Below, in pieces: positions 1 to 10,950 of a stretch of DNA of 64,000 bases. Made by a program: the position numbers and the translations under genes. The number at the start of each line of letters is the position of its first letter. Within the stretch, counting starts at the first letter, position 1. The stretch spans positions 3,464,588 to 3,528,587 of the forward strand of contig CM018603.1 of the NCBI GenBank assembly GCA_009192285.1, in the 5' to 3' direction. Under the pieces are notes generated by a model. That model made no database searches. It had not been told where the DNA came from and saw only the letters and a program-made list of their open reading frames with translations. Source of the stretch: Morchella semilibera. Taxonomy: Eukaryota > Ascomycota > Pezizomycetes > Pezizales > Morchellaceae.

Positions 1-259
1 GGAGAGGAGGGTAACAGAAGGCTCAGGGAGCCCTCTAGAAGGCTCAGGAGGCTACATACAATTAGCGAGGTGTCAGGAGAGGTAAGGAGGATAACAGAAG
101 GCTCAGGAGACTCTCTAGAAGGCTCGGAAGGCCATCGGGAGGCTCGGGAGGCAACAAATGGTTAGCGAGGTTATTAGGAGAGACGGGAGGGTAATTGCCT
201 TGGCAACGGCCTCCGGAGACCCAGTCAAGCCTCTGGAGAGAGTTTGAATCTTGCTGATG
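1..259. mobile_element. Terminus of a CATCAGCAAG-ended low-complexity element (enters from outside the window)
   Basis: The segment is rich in GAGGCTC and GGAGAC motifs and ends with ...TTGCTGATG, the inverse of the CATCAGCAA terminus seen elsewhere. Its reverse complement matches the sequence beginning at 18707 almost base for base over about 250 bp; the few differences are mainly C/T changes and short indels. It abuts the LINE that starts at 260-262, where the dinucleotide CA follows the terminus. I infer that this is the end of a transposon whose body lies to the left of the window. No coding capacity is visible here. Confidence 0.7.
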
Positions 260-261
260 CA

Positions 262-3200
262 CTACCTGCCAATTGGGCCATTGATGAAGGAGCAGCAACA
301 GGATCAGATCATGAAGTAATTCGATTTGATCTTGTATCTGATTCAATTGAATCAGTACCTCCCCCTTCAACTGAACGGTTCAATTGGGCTAAGGCAGATT
401 GGGAATCCTTTCAAACAACGCTTAGAGATCTCTCTCTAAACTCAGCCTTTCGATGGAACTTCCTTCACTCTCATCCAAATGAACAAAACCTAGAAGCAGG
501 AGCCATCCTACTTCTGGAACTTATAACCACAGCAGCTGAACGTAATGTTCCTATCAGGAAATCTTCTCCTCGATCTAAACCATGGTGGAGTGAGGAGATC
601 ACAGAACATAGACGACATATGAAAAGTGCTCTAAGAGAATGGAAGTTGGAAAGGTCTCCAATGATGCATCAAAGATTCAGATCGCACAGATCGGAATACT
701 TCAAAAGCATCAGGAGAGCTAAAGAATCCCATTGGAACAGCTTCCTTGAGAACGCTCAAGGAAACGATATATTTACAGCCTTCAGATTCACTAAACCCAG
801 AAAGACGGAACATATACCACCACTCAACAATGTTACAACTGGAGAAACAGCTACCACGTTTGCAGAGAAAGCCAATCTATACAGAGCTGCTCTCTTCCCA
901 CCTCCCCCTATCTCACCTCAAAGGCACATCCAAACGCAGGGGGACAGAATACCATGGAAGGACCTGACAGATGATGAAATCAAGAAGGCGATCATGACTT
1001 CCTCTCCCAACAAAGCTCCAGGGCCAGATGGGATCAACTTCAAATGTATTCAACAAGCATACCTAGCGATACCTCACCATTTCAACTCATTTTATAAAGC
1101 AACCATGACCGCTGGCTATCACCCACACATTTGGAGAGAAGCCACCGTTGTTATTATAAAAAAGCCCAACAAACCAGACTACTCTATTCCAAAAGCGTAT
1201 AGGCCAGTCTCCCTGCTTAATTGCTTAGGCAAGGTACTGGAAAAGATAATGGCTTCAAGACTTGCATATCTAGCGGAGAGATACAATCTACTCCACCACT
1301 GGCAGATTGGAGGAAGACCAAAGAGATCTGCTGTGGATGCCTGTATGCTGGTAGCAAGCATAGTGGATGAAGCGAAGAGAAAAGGAAAGGTCGTTTCAGC
1401 ACTGTTTATGGATGTCAAAGGAGCATTTGACAATGTATCCAAGGACAGACTCATACATACAGTGAAAGAAAAATGACTGCCCACTCAAATAGTCAGATGG
1501 ATAGACAACCTCCTAAGCAATAGGAAAGCTTCGCTAGCCTTTGATGGGTAATAAGAACCGATGTCAACAATAGCAACAGGAATTCCACAGGGAAGTCCAA
1601 CATCACCGATTCTTTTTCTTCTCTACTTATCACCACTCTTCGATATTCTTCAACGCCAGTTTCCTCACCAGCAAATACCCAGCTATATTGATGATATTGG
1701 CATGATAATGGTGGGGAAAGATGAAAGCTCAAACTGCAAACACTTGGAGAGAATGGCACAGCTAGCTGTCACATGGGGTGAAGCTAATGCTCTGGCATTC
1801 GACAACCCCAAAACAGAACTACTTCACTTCCACAACAAATGAACTACAAACACTACGGATACAGCCAAGGTCAGAATGCCTGATGGTACTTTGGTTGAGG
1901 CCAGCGATACACTGAGATGGCTGAGTGTTTGGTTTGATAGGAAGTTATCTTTCAAACATCATGTCAAAACTAAAGCGGCTTCAGCTATGAGGGCATTTCT
2001 TGCACTCGCCAGGTTAGGAAATACAGAAAAAGGGCTGAGCCAGACAGCTCTCAGACAGCTCTATCAGACCTGCGTCACTACAATCAGTGATTTTGGTGCA
2101 GAGGTTTGGTGGAACGGACAGATGGGATACGAAACGCAGCTCCAGAAGATACAAAACAATGCGATGAGAAGGATCACTGGTGCTTTCAGAACAACACCAA
2201 CATCAGCACTCCAAGCAGGAACTGCACTACTACCCATAGAGATCAGGCTTGACCTCCAGCAACAGAAATATGCCCTACGCATTCTGAGCATGCCGGCCAC
2301 CCACCCTATTAGCACCTTCAGCCCAGATTCATTTCCAAATACACAGGAATCAGGAAGAGAGGAGGAACCCACAGCTACCCCATGGCACTCTGCTGGTGCC
2401 AGGCCACAGTACCAATCCAGGCTACACCGGATCCTAAACAAAGTCAGCGATTGGATTCAACCTCAAAGTCTGGTGGAGGACATAGATACAATTGCCTGTC
2501 CCCCATGGCATCAGAACATCATAGACATACAAATTGATACAGCGGATAAAGATACAGCAGCACAAAACCATAGACAAACAAATCAAGACAATTACAACAA
2601 CTTACACCGTTTGGTATTCTACTCTGATGGATCCCTAATGGAAGGAAAAGCTGCGACTGGAGTCGTTGGCATTAGAGGCAACGAAATAGTGGTGGAGCAA
2701 TTCTACCAGCTTGGAAAAGAGGTCGAAGTCTTTGATTGCGAACTCTACGCAATAGCTCAAGCTACACAGCTTGCCCGGAAGGAGATCAGAAATTCACGAT
2801 ACTCCACAGATGATGTCTGGATCTTTTCAGTCAACCAGGCAGCGATACGGAGAATGAAAAAACCGGAAGCATTTCCAGGCCAACATTGGGTTCAACAAGC
2901 AAGATCAAACCTCTTGGAACTTGAAGCACTAAACATCAAAACATATATCCACTGGGTACCAGGACATGTGGAGGTGGATGGCAATGAACATGCAGACAGG
3001 TTGGCAAAAAGAGGGGCACAGGGTGAAAGGGTCGAACCAGATGCAAGGGTATCAATCACCCACTTGAAGAGGAAAATCAAGGAGCACTCTATGGCTACGT
3101 GGAGAGAGAACTGGAAAACTATGAAGAAAGGAAGGAGCTACAGAGGTGCTCCTTCCTCCAAGATGTCTGCACCCCTTCGTCAAAACATACCAAGGAAACT

Positions 3201-3582
3201 TGCAAGCACAATTACCCAAATGCGAACGGGTCATGGATACACCAAATCCTACCTATCCAGAATACCAACAACAAATATAGATACAGCGGAATGCAGGTGT
3301 GGATACTTCCAGGAAACCCCAACGCACCTGCTACTTTACTGCAAACAACATCCACTACCAGAACTCAGAAAAGATCTTACCGCCACAATCAAACCAATGC
3401 CACTCAACTGGATGACCGCCATGCATACAGATAAAGGACTTCAGGCAACCATCGATACATTTCTTCTACCATCTCAGATCGCCACTAGAAACTGGACACT
3501 AGGGGAGAGGGATGGAGATAGAGGAGAGCACGTAGGATGGGGGAGACTTGAGGAAGAAGAAGAAAGGGAAGGAGAAGGATAG
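262..3582 (+). pseudogene. LINE ORF2 fragment (EN-RT-RNase H), interrupted by stops
   Basis: One reading frame runs from 262 to 3582 and encodes the endonuclease C-terminus, RT fingers and palm with the YIDD box, thumb, a connector, RNase H, and a C-terminal zinc-knuckle-like CRCGYFQETPTHLLLYC segment. The frame is never lost but is cut by in-frame stops at 1474-1476, 1549-1554 (two in tandem) and 1840-1842. There are no frameshifts, only nonsense changes, which fits RIP-like or ordinary transition decay. The RNase H domain separates this LINE from the one at 38267, which lacks it. It is not functional as read. Confidence 0.85.
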
Positions 3583-3794
3583 TCACCAAGGTGCTTGCAC
3601 CTATCGTCATGAGCTGGAATGGAGAGGACAACATGCATGATAACCTTGGAAGAGGGTTGATAGGAACATGGCCGTGAGGAGGATTCGCTTTATGAAAGAT
3701 AGTATATGACCGTGATGATTGGGTTCTTTCTTTGTATGCCATATCCGGATTCGGATGCAAGCAGTATGAGTAATAAATAAATAAATAAATAAAT
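262..3794 (+). mobile_element. Tad-like LINE, 3' part (endonuclease end, reverse transcriptase, RNase H)
   Basis: Non-LTR retrotransposon of the Tad1/I type. It begins inside the endonuclease domain (GSDHEVIRF) and continues through reverse transcriptase (GIPQGSPTSP, then YIDD near 1683) and RNase H (FYSDGS near 2620, HVEVDGNEHAD near 2970). It ends in a (TAAA)n tail at about 3770-3794, the usual style of fungal LINE 3' ends. The 5' part is missing because the CATCAGCAAG element ends exactly at 259. The matching 5' part appears in inverse orientation at 30617-32885. An LTR fragment follows directly after the tail. Confidence 0.9.
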
Positions 3795-3901
3795 CATGTA
3801 ATGGAAACCATAGATCCCGGAAGCCAGAAATAGAAACCCGTAACCATGAACCCATTCCACAATATTCTTCCTTCCGCGAAATCTCGTAGTACGCTGTGAT
3901 A
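3795..3901 (-). mobile_element. LTR fragment of the 46917-52985 chromovirus family
   Basis: About 105 bp resemble the first part of the LTR at 46917, read on the minus strand. The segment ends in the inverse of that LTR's TATCACGGCG start. It begins immediately after the LINE tail, so the LINE probably inserted into this LTR or cut it. Only a fossil fragment remains. Confidence 0.6.
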
Positions 3902-4049
3902 CCTGTTCTGTTAGAACTCTACGGAACACGTTAGCTTCTATGGGATATCATAAAATACTTCCTCGTAAAAAGTAAGATCACTAGTTCCCTTTTTATACAT
4001 ATTAAATTAATAATTATAGATGGGGTATATGTCTACAACACCTAATCAA

Positions 4050-4275
4050 GAGAGTCCAGTAGTGTGAAGCTAGACTACACTGGACCTATAATGACTGGTT
4101 TTGTACCATTTGGACTGATGAGTCGATTTTGAATCCTGCTGGCTTTGGCCATAGACTCTGAGTCCTTCGCCGTGCTGATGAAGAGTTTCATCCTGATTGT
4201 ATTGATGAAACCTGGGAATCAGGAAGAAAGAGTATTATAATTTGGGGTGCTTTCTGTGGACATATGAAGAGTGAA
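4050..4275 (+). pseudogene. Tc1/mariner-type transposase fragment
   Basis: The translation contains the catalytic-core pattern of Tc1-type DDE transposases: an IWTDES block, a GRKSIIIWGAFCG block, and the tryptophan-rich lead-in typical of this family. One in-frame stop follows GFGHRL. The fragment ends where a solo LTR begins at 4276. Upstream and downstream transposase parts were not found nearby, so this is a remnant. It belongs to a different subfamily from the Tc1 copy at 32886-34450. Confidence 0.7.
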
Positions 4276-4735
4276 TGTCCTGGCGTCTTGGCATTGATCC
4301 CGACGGTTCGGTAGTCGTAGTACTGTTGTGATGTATGAAGTTATGATAAGCGAGGATGAGGTGAGATAAGGTGAAGTTGTTGTTATTAGGTTCAATGAGG
4401 TTCGGTTGCAGGGAGGATTGGTAATAGGTTTGAGCGAAATGGTGGGGAGGAATACGAGGTGTGGTTGCAATAGATTTCTATAGGTTTCTACGGGCTGACG
4501 TGTGAGTAATACTGGACTAGTGGAGAAGAAGTGTTAAATAGCGGAGATATATGTTTTCCTTAGTTATTTCTTTCTCTTCTCTTCGTCTCGTCTTCCTGTT
4601 ATCTCGATACATAGGAATTGTGATAGAGTAACCTGACGCAAAGTAGAAGATGACAATGATGACGCAGAACGATTTGAGGAGCACAGCCAGCGCGCGAAGA
4701 CACTGACGAAGAAAGAACTAATACCGGGCAGTATT
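4276..4735. mobile_element. Rearranged pair of solo-LTR fragments, head to head
   Basis: From 4276 the sequence follows the plus-strand ~630-bp LTR family (TGTCCTGGCG start, the TTAAATAGCG promoter-like stretch) until about 4617. It then switches to the inverse end of the same LTR from 4618 to about 4735. It is a fold-back rearrangement of two copies. Ordinary LTR fossil with no coding content. Confidence 0.7.
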
Positions 4736-5769
4736 AGGATATCGCACCAGACTACTAGAGTAGTACTGTAAAGAGCTCAGAGTCCAAAACGCTAACTGCA
4801 AAGGCAGAAAGGAATGGGGTCACTTCAGTCTAAAAGTAACTAGAATCTCCGTTGTCCAATGCTAGTCCGGCGAGTATAAAAAGTCGTTTAGAGTAGGGTA
4901 ATGTTAACACGAAGATTGGTTCAGGTAGATATTTTCAAGAATCACTAAGAGTGTATAGAATAGAGGTAATAGATTTATATTATTAAGACCCTTTCTTCGT
5001 CGATGATGATTTCAACAAAGTCAGAAAATGACACCATATTTACATCTCGCGCAAATGTCACGCGGACTAAGAACTATTATTACAACAAATATGTGGGAGA
5101 CCCAGAAGACCCTGATAATGCTAAGGAAACCAAACAGCAACACCAATATTCACAACGCCTTTTTTTAAATCTCTCATGTTGCATCGCGCTACTGCATGCA
5201 CTCAGTTTTTGTCAGCGGGGGAGTGCCGGAGTCAGCCCTACCTGATAACACCTTGCTACCAGGCCTCGACTTCGCTCGCCAACTCTTTCCTTGCATTGTT
5301 ATCTATCACTAAAGAGCATGGCTTAATATTAGGACGGTCAACGATTGGGTACTGGAGGTGTCGGGTAGTCTTACCTTTCCCTGAGAAGTTACCAGCGTCA
5401 GCTTCCTTAAAAACTCCGCTGTTTGATCAGCTTTGGTCCGATTGATCCCAGACTTGAACTGCTGCCCCCTCATATACTTACCGGTGTCCTGAGCATCTGT
5501 GCTGGCGCTTTGACGCTCCGGGGGTTAATTTTGGGGTCGAGAACGTGTTTTTTAACTAGTGATTCCGCCAGTCCGCAATCTGTCCCAATACTGACACCAC
5601 TGTACCTCTCTGGGCACCAATTGGGAGTTTAGTAGCATAGGCAGGCTTTTTGTTGGTCTTCCTGTGTCCATTTTTCAAAACCCGTAACAATCTGTCCGGT
5701 TGTACCTGGTTATTCCGTCACACACCTGCAGCCTAACTATCACACAGCTCTGAACCTTCATTAGATAAG
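4736..5769. other. About 1 kb with no recognised gene
   Basis: Only short open frames lacking codon bias or recognisable motifs are present. I see no transposase, LTR or RNA gene here. It is probably decayed repeat or spacer. Confidence 0.4.
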
Positions 5770-6198
5770 TGTCCCAGCATTTTAGCATTGGTCCCAAAGA
5801 TTCGGCAGTCGCAATGCTAGTATAACCAATGGGGATATTTTAAGAGAGGATAGGATGAGGTGAGGTGAGGTTGTCGTTATTTGTTCTATGAGGTTCGGTT
5901 GCAGGGAAGATTAGCAATAGGATATACGGAGATGGTGGGGAGGAATATGAGGAGTAATTCTATGGGGGCTTTTATGAGTTTCTATGTGCTGATTTTTGTG
6001 TCATATTAGACTGGCGAAGGAGGGTGTTAAATAGTAGATATTTATGTTTTTCTTAGTTCTTTTCTTTCTTTTCTGTCTATTTCGTGATCCTGTTTTCCCG
6101 CTATATAGGGATATAGTCCTATTATCAAGCCATAGTTTACGTTCTGTTAGAACCTTCCTTCGGTAAACCAGACAGCTCATAGTGTTTCTCATTTTTTA

Positions 6199-6859
6199 TA
6201 TGACGGAGTAACCGGATGCAATGTGATAGATGACAATGATGATGCAGAAGGAATTTAGATGCACGGCCAGCACAATGAGAATACTGACGGGGACGAGAAG
6301 AGCACCAAGTAGGCACAAGCACAGGCACTGGCGAGGGCAAACAGGCACCGGCAAGGGCAAACATAAAGGCAGAGACAAGGCACAAGGCAGAGAGAGTGAG
6401 GACTGGACTCGGATGGACTTCAACTGGAACGATGGGAGGCCCGGTACTATGAACTTTCTTGTTTGCCAAAGGAAGGTTCTAGGAGAACGTCTGCTATGGT
6501 TTGGTAATAGGAGTATATTTCTATATAGCTAGATAACAGAAAGACGAGACGAAGAGAAAGGAAAGAAAGAATCAAAGCAAACATTTATGCCAACTATTTA
6601 ACATCCTTTTTTGCCAGTCCTGTATGACTCCAACATCAGCTCGTAGAAACTTGTAGGAATTCTTATGTAACCACACCTAGTACTCCTCCCCACCATCACC
6701 GTAAATCTCATTACCAATCCTCCCTGCAACCGAACCTCATCGAAACCAATGACGACAATCTGATTTCATTTCATTCCCTTCTCGCTTAACATAACCCCTT
6801 CTGCTACAATAGTGCTACAACTACCAAATTGTCGGAACCAATGCCAAGATGCTGTGACA
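6199..6859 (-). mobile_element. Solo LTR nested inside the 5770-7223 LTR
   Basis: This inverse-orientation copy of the ~630-bp LTR is flanked by TTTTA on the left and GTTTA on the right, an imperfect 5-bp target duplication as expected for LTR integration. It carries the same promoter-like and CCTTTG-repeat regions as its relatives. Confidence 0.75.
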
Positions 6860-6955
6860 GTTTACGTTAAGGTCCATCTGGTCTTCACTCCCCTGCCCTG
6901 TGCCTCTTTTGCCTCCACCCTTGTCTCTGCCCTCACTAGTCCCTGTGCTTGTGCA

Positions 6956-7101
6956 CACATTATTAAGACTTTATTTGTCTCATGATATCTCCTGAGCCAC
7001 AGGAGACACAAAAAATATCCAGAAGTCTCAGGAGACTCTCAGGACACCTGCCAGTGGGAGACTGTTGGGAGACTCCAGTCACAAGTTGAGTTTGCGTGAT
7101 G
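6956..7101. mobile_element. 146-bp CATCAGC-family insertion
   Basis: The insertion interrupts the solo LTR within its GTGCTTGTG region, with CA on both sides. The interior (TTTATTTGTCTC, CAGGAGAC repeats, GACTGTTGGGAGACTCC, AAGTTGAGTTTG) matches the element at 49828-49964 read in inverse orientation. The termini are diverged (CACATTATT at one end, GCGTGATG at the other). No coding capacity. Confidence 0.7.
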
Positions 7102-7223
7102 CACACAGTGTTTTTCTTGTCCTTGTCAGTGTTCAGGTATTCATTGTGCTAGCTGTGTTCCTCGAGGAGTCCTTCTGCATTATCATTGTCATCTGTCACG
7201 TTGCGCCCGGTTGCTCTATCACA

Positions 7224-7314
7224 ATGAGTCCCTGCTCACTGGCAGATAATCTACTCAAAGTGGCTGCAGAGCTGTAACTCATTGTAGATTATTTCTGAGC
7301 ATAACCACTGCCAC
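7224..7314. other. Short spacer
   Basis: Ninety bases between two LTRs; nothing recognised. Confidence 0.4.
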
Positions 7315-7944
7315 TGTCCCGGCGTCTTGGCATCGGTCCCGAGGGTTTGGTAATCGAAGCACTGTTATGATTGTTAGGGTAATACTAAGCGAGGAAGGGG
7401 TGAGTTAAGCAGGGGGTGTCGTCATTGGATTCTAGGAGGTTCGATGGCGTGATGGATTTGTAATATAAATAGCAGAGATGGTGGGGAGGAATACGAGGTG
7501 TGGTTGCGATGGGTTTCTACGGGTTTCTATGAGCTGATGTATGAGTCATGGTGGACTGGTGAAGGAGGGGTGTTAAATAGCGGGGATAGATGTTTTCCTT
7601 AGTTCTTTCTTCTTTCCTCTCTGTCTCGTCTTCCTGTTATTTCGGTACATAGGAATCCACTCCTATTTCTAGACCATAACTTCTCGTACCCAAGATTCCG
7701 TCCCCTAAAAGAGGAAACCCATAGTACCTCTTATCATTCTCATCGAGGTCCATCCGGTCCTCACTGTCTCTGCTTTGTGCTCTTGTGCCCTTGCCTTTGC
7801 CTTTGCCTTTGCCGGTGCCTGTGCTTGTGCCTGCCCGGTATTGCCCCTGTATTCGCCGGTCCCCTCGTCGCGTAGATTGTGCTCCTCGAGTCCTTCTGCG
7901 TCATCATTGTCATCTTCTACTTTGCGTCAGGTTACTCCGTCACA
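7315..7944 (+). mobile_element. Solo LTR, full length (630 bp)
   Basis: It starts TGTCCCGGCG and ends TACTCCGTCACA. It has the family hallmarks: a GGTTCGATGGCGTGATGG block, TTAAATAGCGGGGATAGATG, a CT-rich stretch, and a CCTTTG hexamer repeat near the 3' end. No convincing 5-bp duplication, because the next LTR copy abuts it directly. Confidence 0.8.
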
Positions 7945-8492
7945 GTGAGTTAAGTAGGGGGTGTCGTCATTGGATTCTAGGAGGTTCGATGGTGTGATGG
8001 ACTTGTAATGTAAATAGCAGATGTGGTGGAGAGGAATACGAGATGTGGTTGCGATGGATTTCTATAGGTTTTTATGAGCTGACGTATGAGTCATAGTGGA
8101 CTGTTGAAGGAGGGGTGTTAAATAGCGGGAATAGATGTTTTCCTTAGTTCTTTCTTTCTTTTCTCTCTATCTTGTCTTCCTGTTATTTTGAAACATAGGA
8201 ATCTACTCCTATTCTTGAAGCCATAGTTTCTCATCCCTAAGACTCTGCCCTCCGAAGAGGAACAACTATAGTACCTTTTATCGTTCTCGTTGAGGTCCGT
8301 CTGGTCCTCAATCTCTCTGCCCTGTGCTCTTGTGCCTTTGCCCATGCCTTTGCCTTTGCCTGTGCCTGTGCTTGTGCCTGCCCGGCATTACCTCTGTCTT
8401 CGTCGGTCTCCTTGTCGCGTAGGCTGTGCTCCTCAAGTCCTTCTGCGTCATCATTGTCATCTTCTACTTTGCGTCAGGTTACTCTATTACAA
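7945..8492 (+). mobile_element. LTR copy lacking its first ~85 bp, in tandem with the previous one
   Basis: It begins at the internal GTGAGTTAAG position and runs to ...CTCTATTACA. It is closely similar to the preceding copy, which suggests unequal exchange or a local duplication. Confidence 0.7.
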
Positions 8493-8729
8493 AGACCCCG
8501 CCTCCTTCAAAAGAAATCTATAGTACTTCTCAACATTCTCGTTGAGGTCCATCCGGTCCTCACTTCCCCTGCCCTGCGCCCTTTTGCCTCTACCTTTGCC
8601 TTTCCCTTTGCCGGTGCCTATGCTTGTGCCTGCCCGGTGTTAGTTCTGTCCCCGTCGCTGTCCTCGTTGCGCTGGCTGTGCTCCTCGAGTCCTTCTGCGT
8701 CATCATTGTCATCTTCTACTTTGCATCGG

Positions 8730-9875
8730 TGTCCCGGCATCTTGGCATCGGTCCCGAATGTTCGGTAGTCGAAGCGCTGTTGTGATTGTTTAGGAATGGT
8801 TAAGCGAGGCAGGGGTGTGCTAAAGGAGGTTGTCGTTATTTGGTTTTAGGAGGTTCGATGGCGTGATGGATTTATAATGTAAATAGCGGAGATGGTGGGG
8901 AGGAATACAAGGTGTGGGTGCGACGGGTTTCTGTGGGCTTCTATGAACTGATGTATGAGTCATAGCGGACTGGTGGAGAGGAAGTGTAAAATAGCGTGTT
9001 TAGATGTTTTCCTTAGTTCTTTCTTTCTTTTTTCTCTGTCTCGTCTTCCTGTTATCTCGGTACATAGGAATCTACTCCTCTTTCTAAGCCATAGCTTCTC
9101 GTACCAACGATTCTGTCCTCCTGAAAGAGGAAACCCATAGTACCTCTTATCGTTCTCTATCACGGAGCCTGAGTGAAGCGAGAAGGAGAACAAGAGGTGC
9201 CAAGGTACACAACCGATACAGGACGGAGTGAGGCGAAAGTAAATAAGACTAAGTAAGATAATGGGCGAAGGGTACAGGGTGGGGGATGAAGCGAAACGGG
9301 ACGAGGTACGAGGCGAGGACTATAGGTTTCCTCCTACCTTCTAGGAAGTAACAGCGGAAGAACTTCAATAGTAGCTAGAGATCCTAAAGCTTGTATTGGC
9401 TAAACGACAGAAAGGTTGCATGGAGAAGAAAGGAAAGAAGAGAAACTCTACAAGCGAGGGAGAGAGCTCCCTATATATAGCCCAGAAATCCATTCACTGA
9501 CTCATACCATAGAAACCCATAGAATCTCAAGGAAATCCCTCTATTACAAATACATGCACAATATTGACTCATAGAATCCCTGCAACAGAACCTCATAGAA
9601 TACCATAGAACACCCCTGACTAATCCTTCTTCCCGCAACGTCACTAAGTACTTTCTACCCCGTGATATTCTCGTTGAGGTCCATCTGGTCCTCACTTTCC
9701 ATGTTCTGCGCTCTTGTGCCTTTGTCCTTGCCTTTGCCTTTGCCGGTGCCTGTGCCTGTGCCTGCCCGGTGCTATCCTTATCTTCGTCAGTCTCCTCATC
9801 GCTGAGGCTGTGCTCCTCGGGCCCTTCTGCGTCATTATTGTCATCTTCTTCTCTGCGTCGGGTTACTCTGTCACA
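8730..9875 (+). mobile_element. Solo LTR nested in the 8493-9894 copy
   Basis: It starts TGTCCCGGCA and ends TCTGTCACA. It is flanked by ATCGG and GTCGG, an imperfect 5-bp target duplication. It is interrupted by the 510-bp insertion at 9158-9667. Confidence 0.75.
9158..9667 (-). mobile_element. 510-bp LTR-like insertion with TATCACGG...CCGTGATA ends
   Basis: It is flanked on both sides by TTCTC, a 5-bp target duplication. Its ends are a perfect 8-bp inverted repeat. The first ~80 bp resemble the inverse of the LTR of the 46917-52985 chromovirus (both pass through GGTACACAACCG), so it is probably a solo LTR of a related family. It contains a CTATATATAG promoter-like site on the inverse strand. 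Confidence 0.65.
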
Positions 9876-9894
9876 GTCGGGTTACCCTGTTACA

Positions 9895-10950
9895 GCTGCC
9901 TGCAGCAGAGTTATCCTTTGCACAGAGGGTTACTGGAGATCCCTAGGCACTTAGAGACCTTTCTTTAACCAGTCCTCTATTCACTGGCACTGGCAAGGCC
10001 TAGACTCGTCAGCCTATTCTCCCATGAATAGATCTCCACCCCAGCGGTAAGAAGGTAGGTACATTTGCAGTAGGTTGCGGTCCTCACTGCAGATACCTCC
10101 ATATCACTATACCAGCTGGATTCTATCAATGACTCTGAGCCTATAACATGCCCGGTGAGTACTAATACTCCTAACCGTTGTTATGGTTCTGTTATACTGT
10201 GTCATCATCTTCATCTGTCGTCCGTAGTCTTAGTTACTCCGCTACACCGATGCCCTACACCGAAAACGTATCCTCAGTTGATATATCACAATGCTACGCT
10301 CTAGCCTACTACAACGCCCCTCATAGTATACATACATGTACTTACCCTTCTCGGCTTCTTAAAGTCAAACATAAAGATTTTCTATCTACAACACACTTTT
10401 CTCGCATTTGAAGGTTCTCCCCTAGGTTATTTTAACATACTTAATTTTTAACAAAATGTTCTCTCATATCTTTTTATCCTGTATAGCAGTCGGCAGCGTC
10501 TTTGAATAATTCATGCCACTTCTGTCTGCCCGGTTATCTCGGGGGCTCATATATGTACTTACATACTTCATGTACTTAGATGTACAAGTATATCGAATTT
10601 TTTTTTTTTTGTTGTTGTTGCAAGGATAGAAAAAAAAAAGAATAGCCGCGAAGCTTCTACGCGTGTTCTTATGTGTTTCCCCTTTATCTCTCCTAGCTAG
10701 ATTTGCCTCCAACTTCAATTAGTAGTTTTAATTTCTGTCTTGTTACGCTCTACCCCAGCACTCCTATCACCCCTCCATAAACCATCTCTCTCTAACGACC
10801 GGTACAGCGCTGACGGCATAGGAGAGAAGACCATCGTAATACCTACCCAGCCTCAAAGATACTTGTCCCCCTGGTCAGAAATATTTCTTGATCCGAAGAA
10901 CCCCTACCCAGCGATTATACAATATTTCACGATCATAACTCTTAACTGTC
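9895..10950. other. Spacer upstream of DOT1
   Basis: No gene recognised. It contains a T-run near 10597-10608 followed by GTTGTTGTTG and an A-run near 10629-10638. The last few hundred bases probably hold the DOT1 promoter. Confidence 0.4.

Larger units (their letters stand above)
5770..7223 (+). mobile_element. Solo LTR (gypsy, TG...CA family) split by two insertions
   Basis: A plus-strand LTR starts TGTCCCAGCA at 5770 and ends ...CTATCACA at 7223. It is interrupted by a second LTR in inverse orientation (6199-6859) and by a 146-bp CATCAGC-type element (6956-7101). Compared with other copies it shows many C-to-T and G-to-A changes, so it is one of the older ones. Confidence 0.75.
8493..9894 (+). 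mobile_element. Partial LTR hosting a nested LTR, which hosts another
   Basis: The outer copy supplies 8493-8729 and resumes for its last bases at 9876-9894 (GGTTACCCTGTTACA). Inside sits a second LTR (8730-9875), and inside that a third of another family (9158-9667). This is a three-level nest. Confidence 0.7.

Noticed and set aside
5003-5632. Three overlapping open frames as a host gene
   Set aside because: No motifs, no consistent intron structure, and the region sits between degraded repeats.
7785-9140. Open frames rich in Pro-Leu or Cys-Leu (and similar ones at 13.9-16.6 kb, 33.9 kb, 44.0 kb, 46.0 kb)
   Set aside because: They recur at the same place in every ~630-bp LTR, on both strands, and come from the TTTGCC hexamer array. 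They are non-coding LTR sequence.
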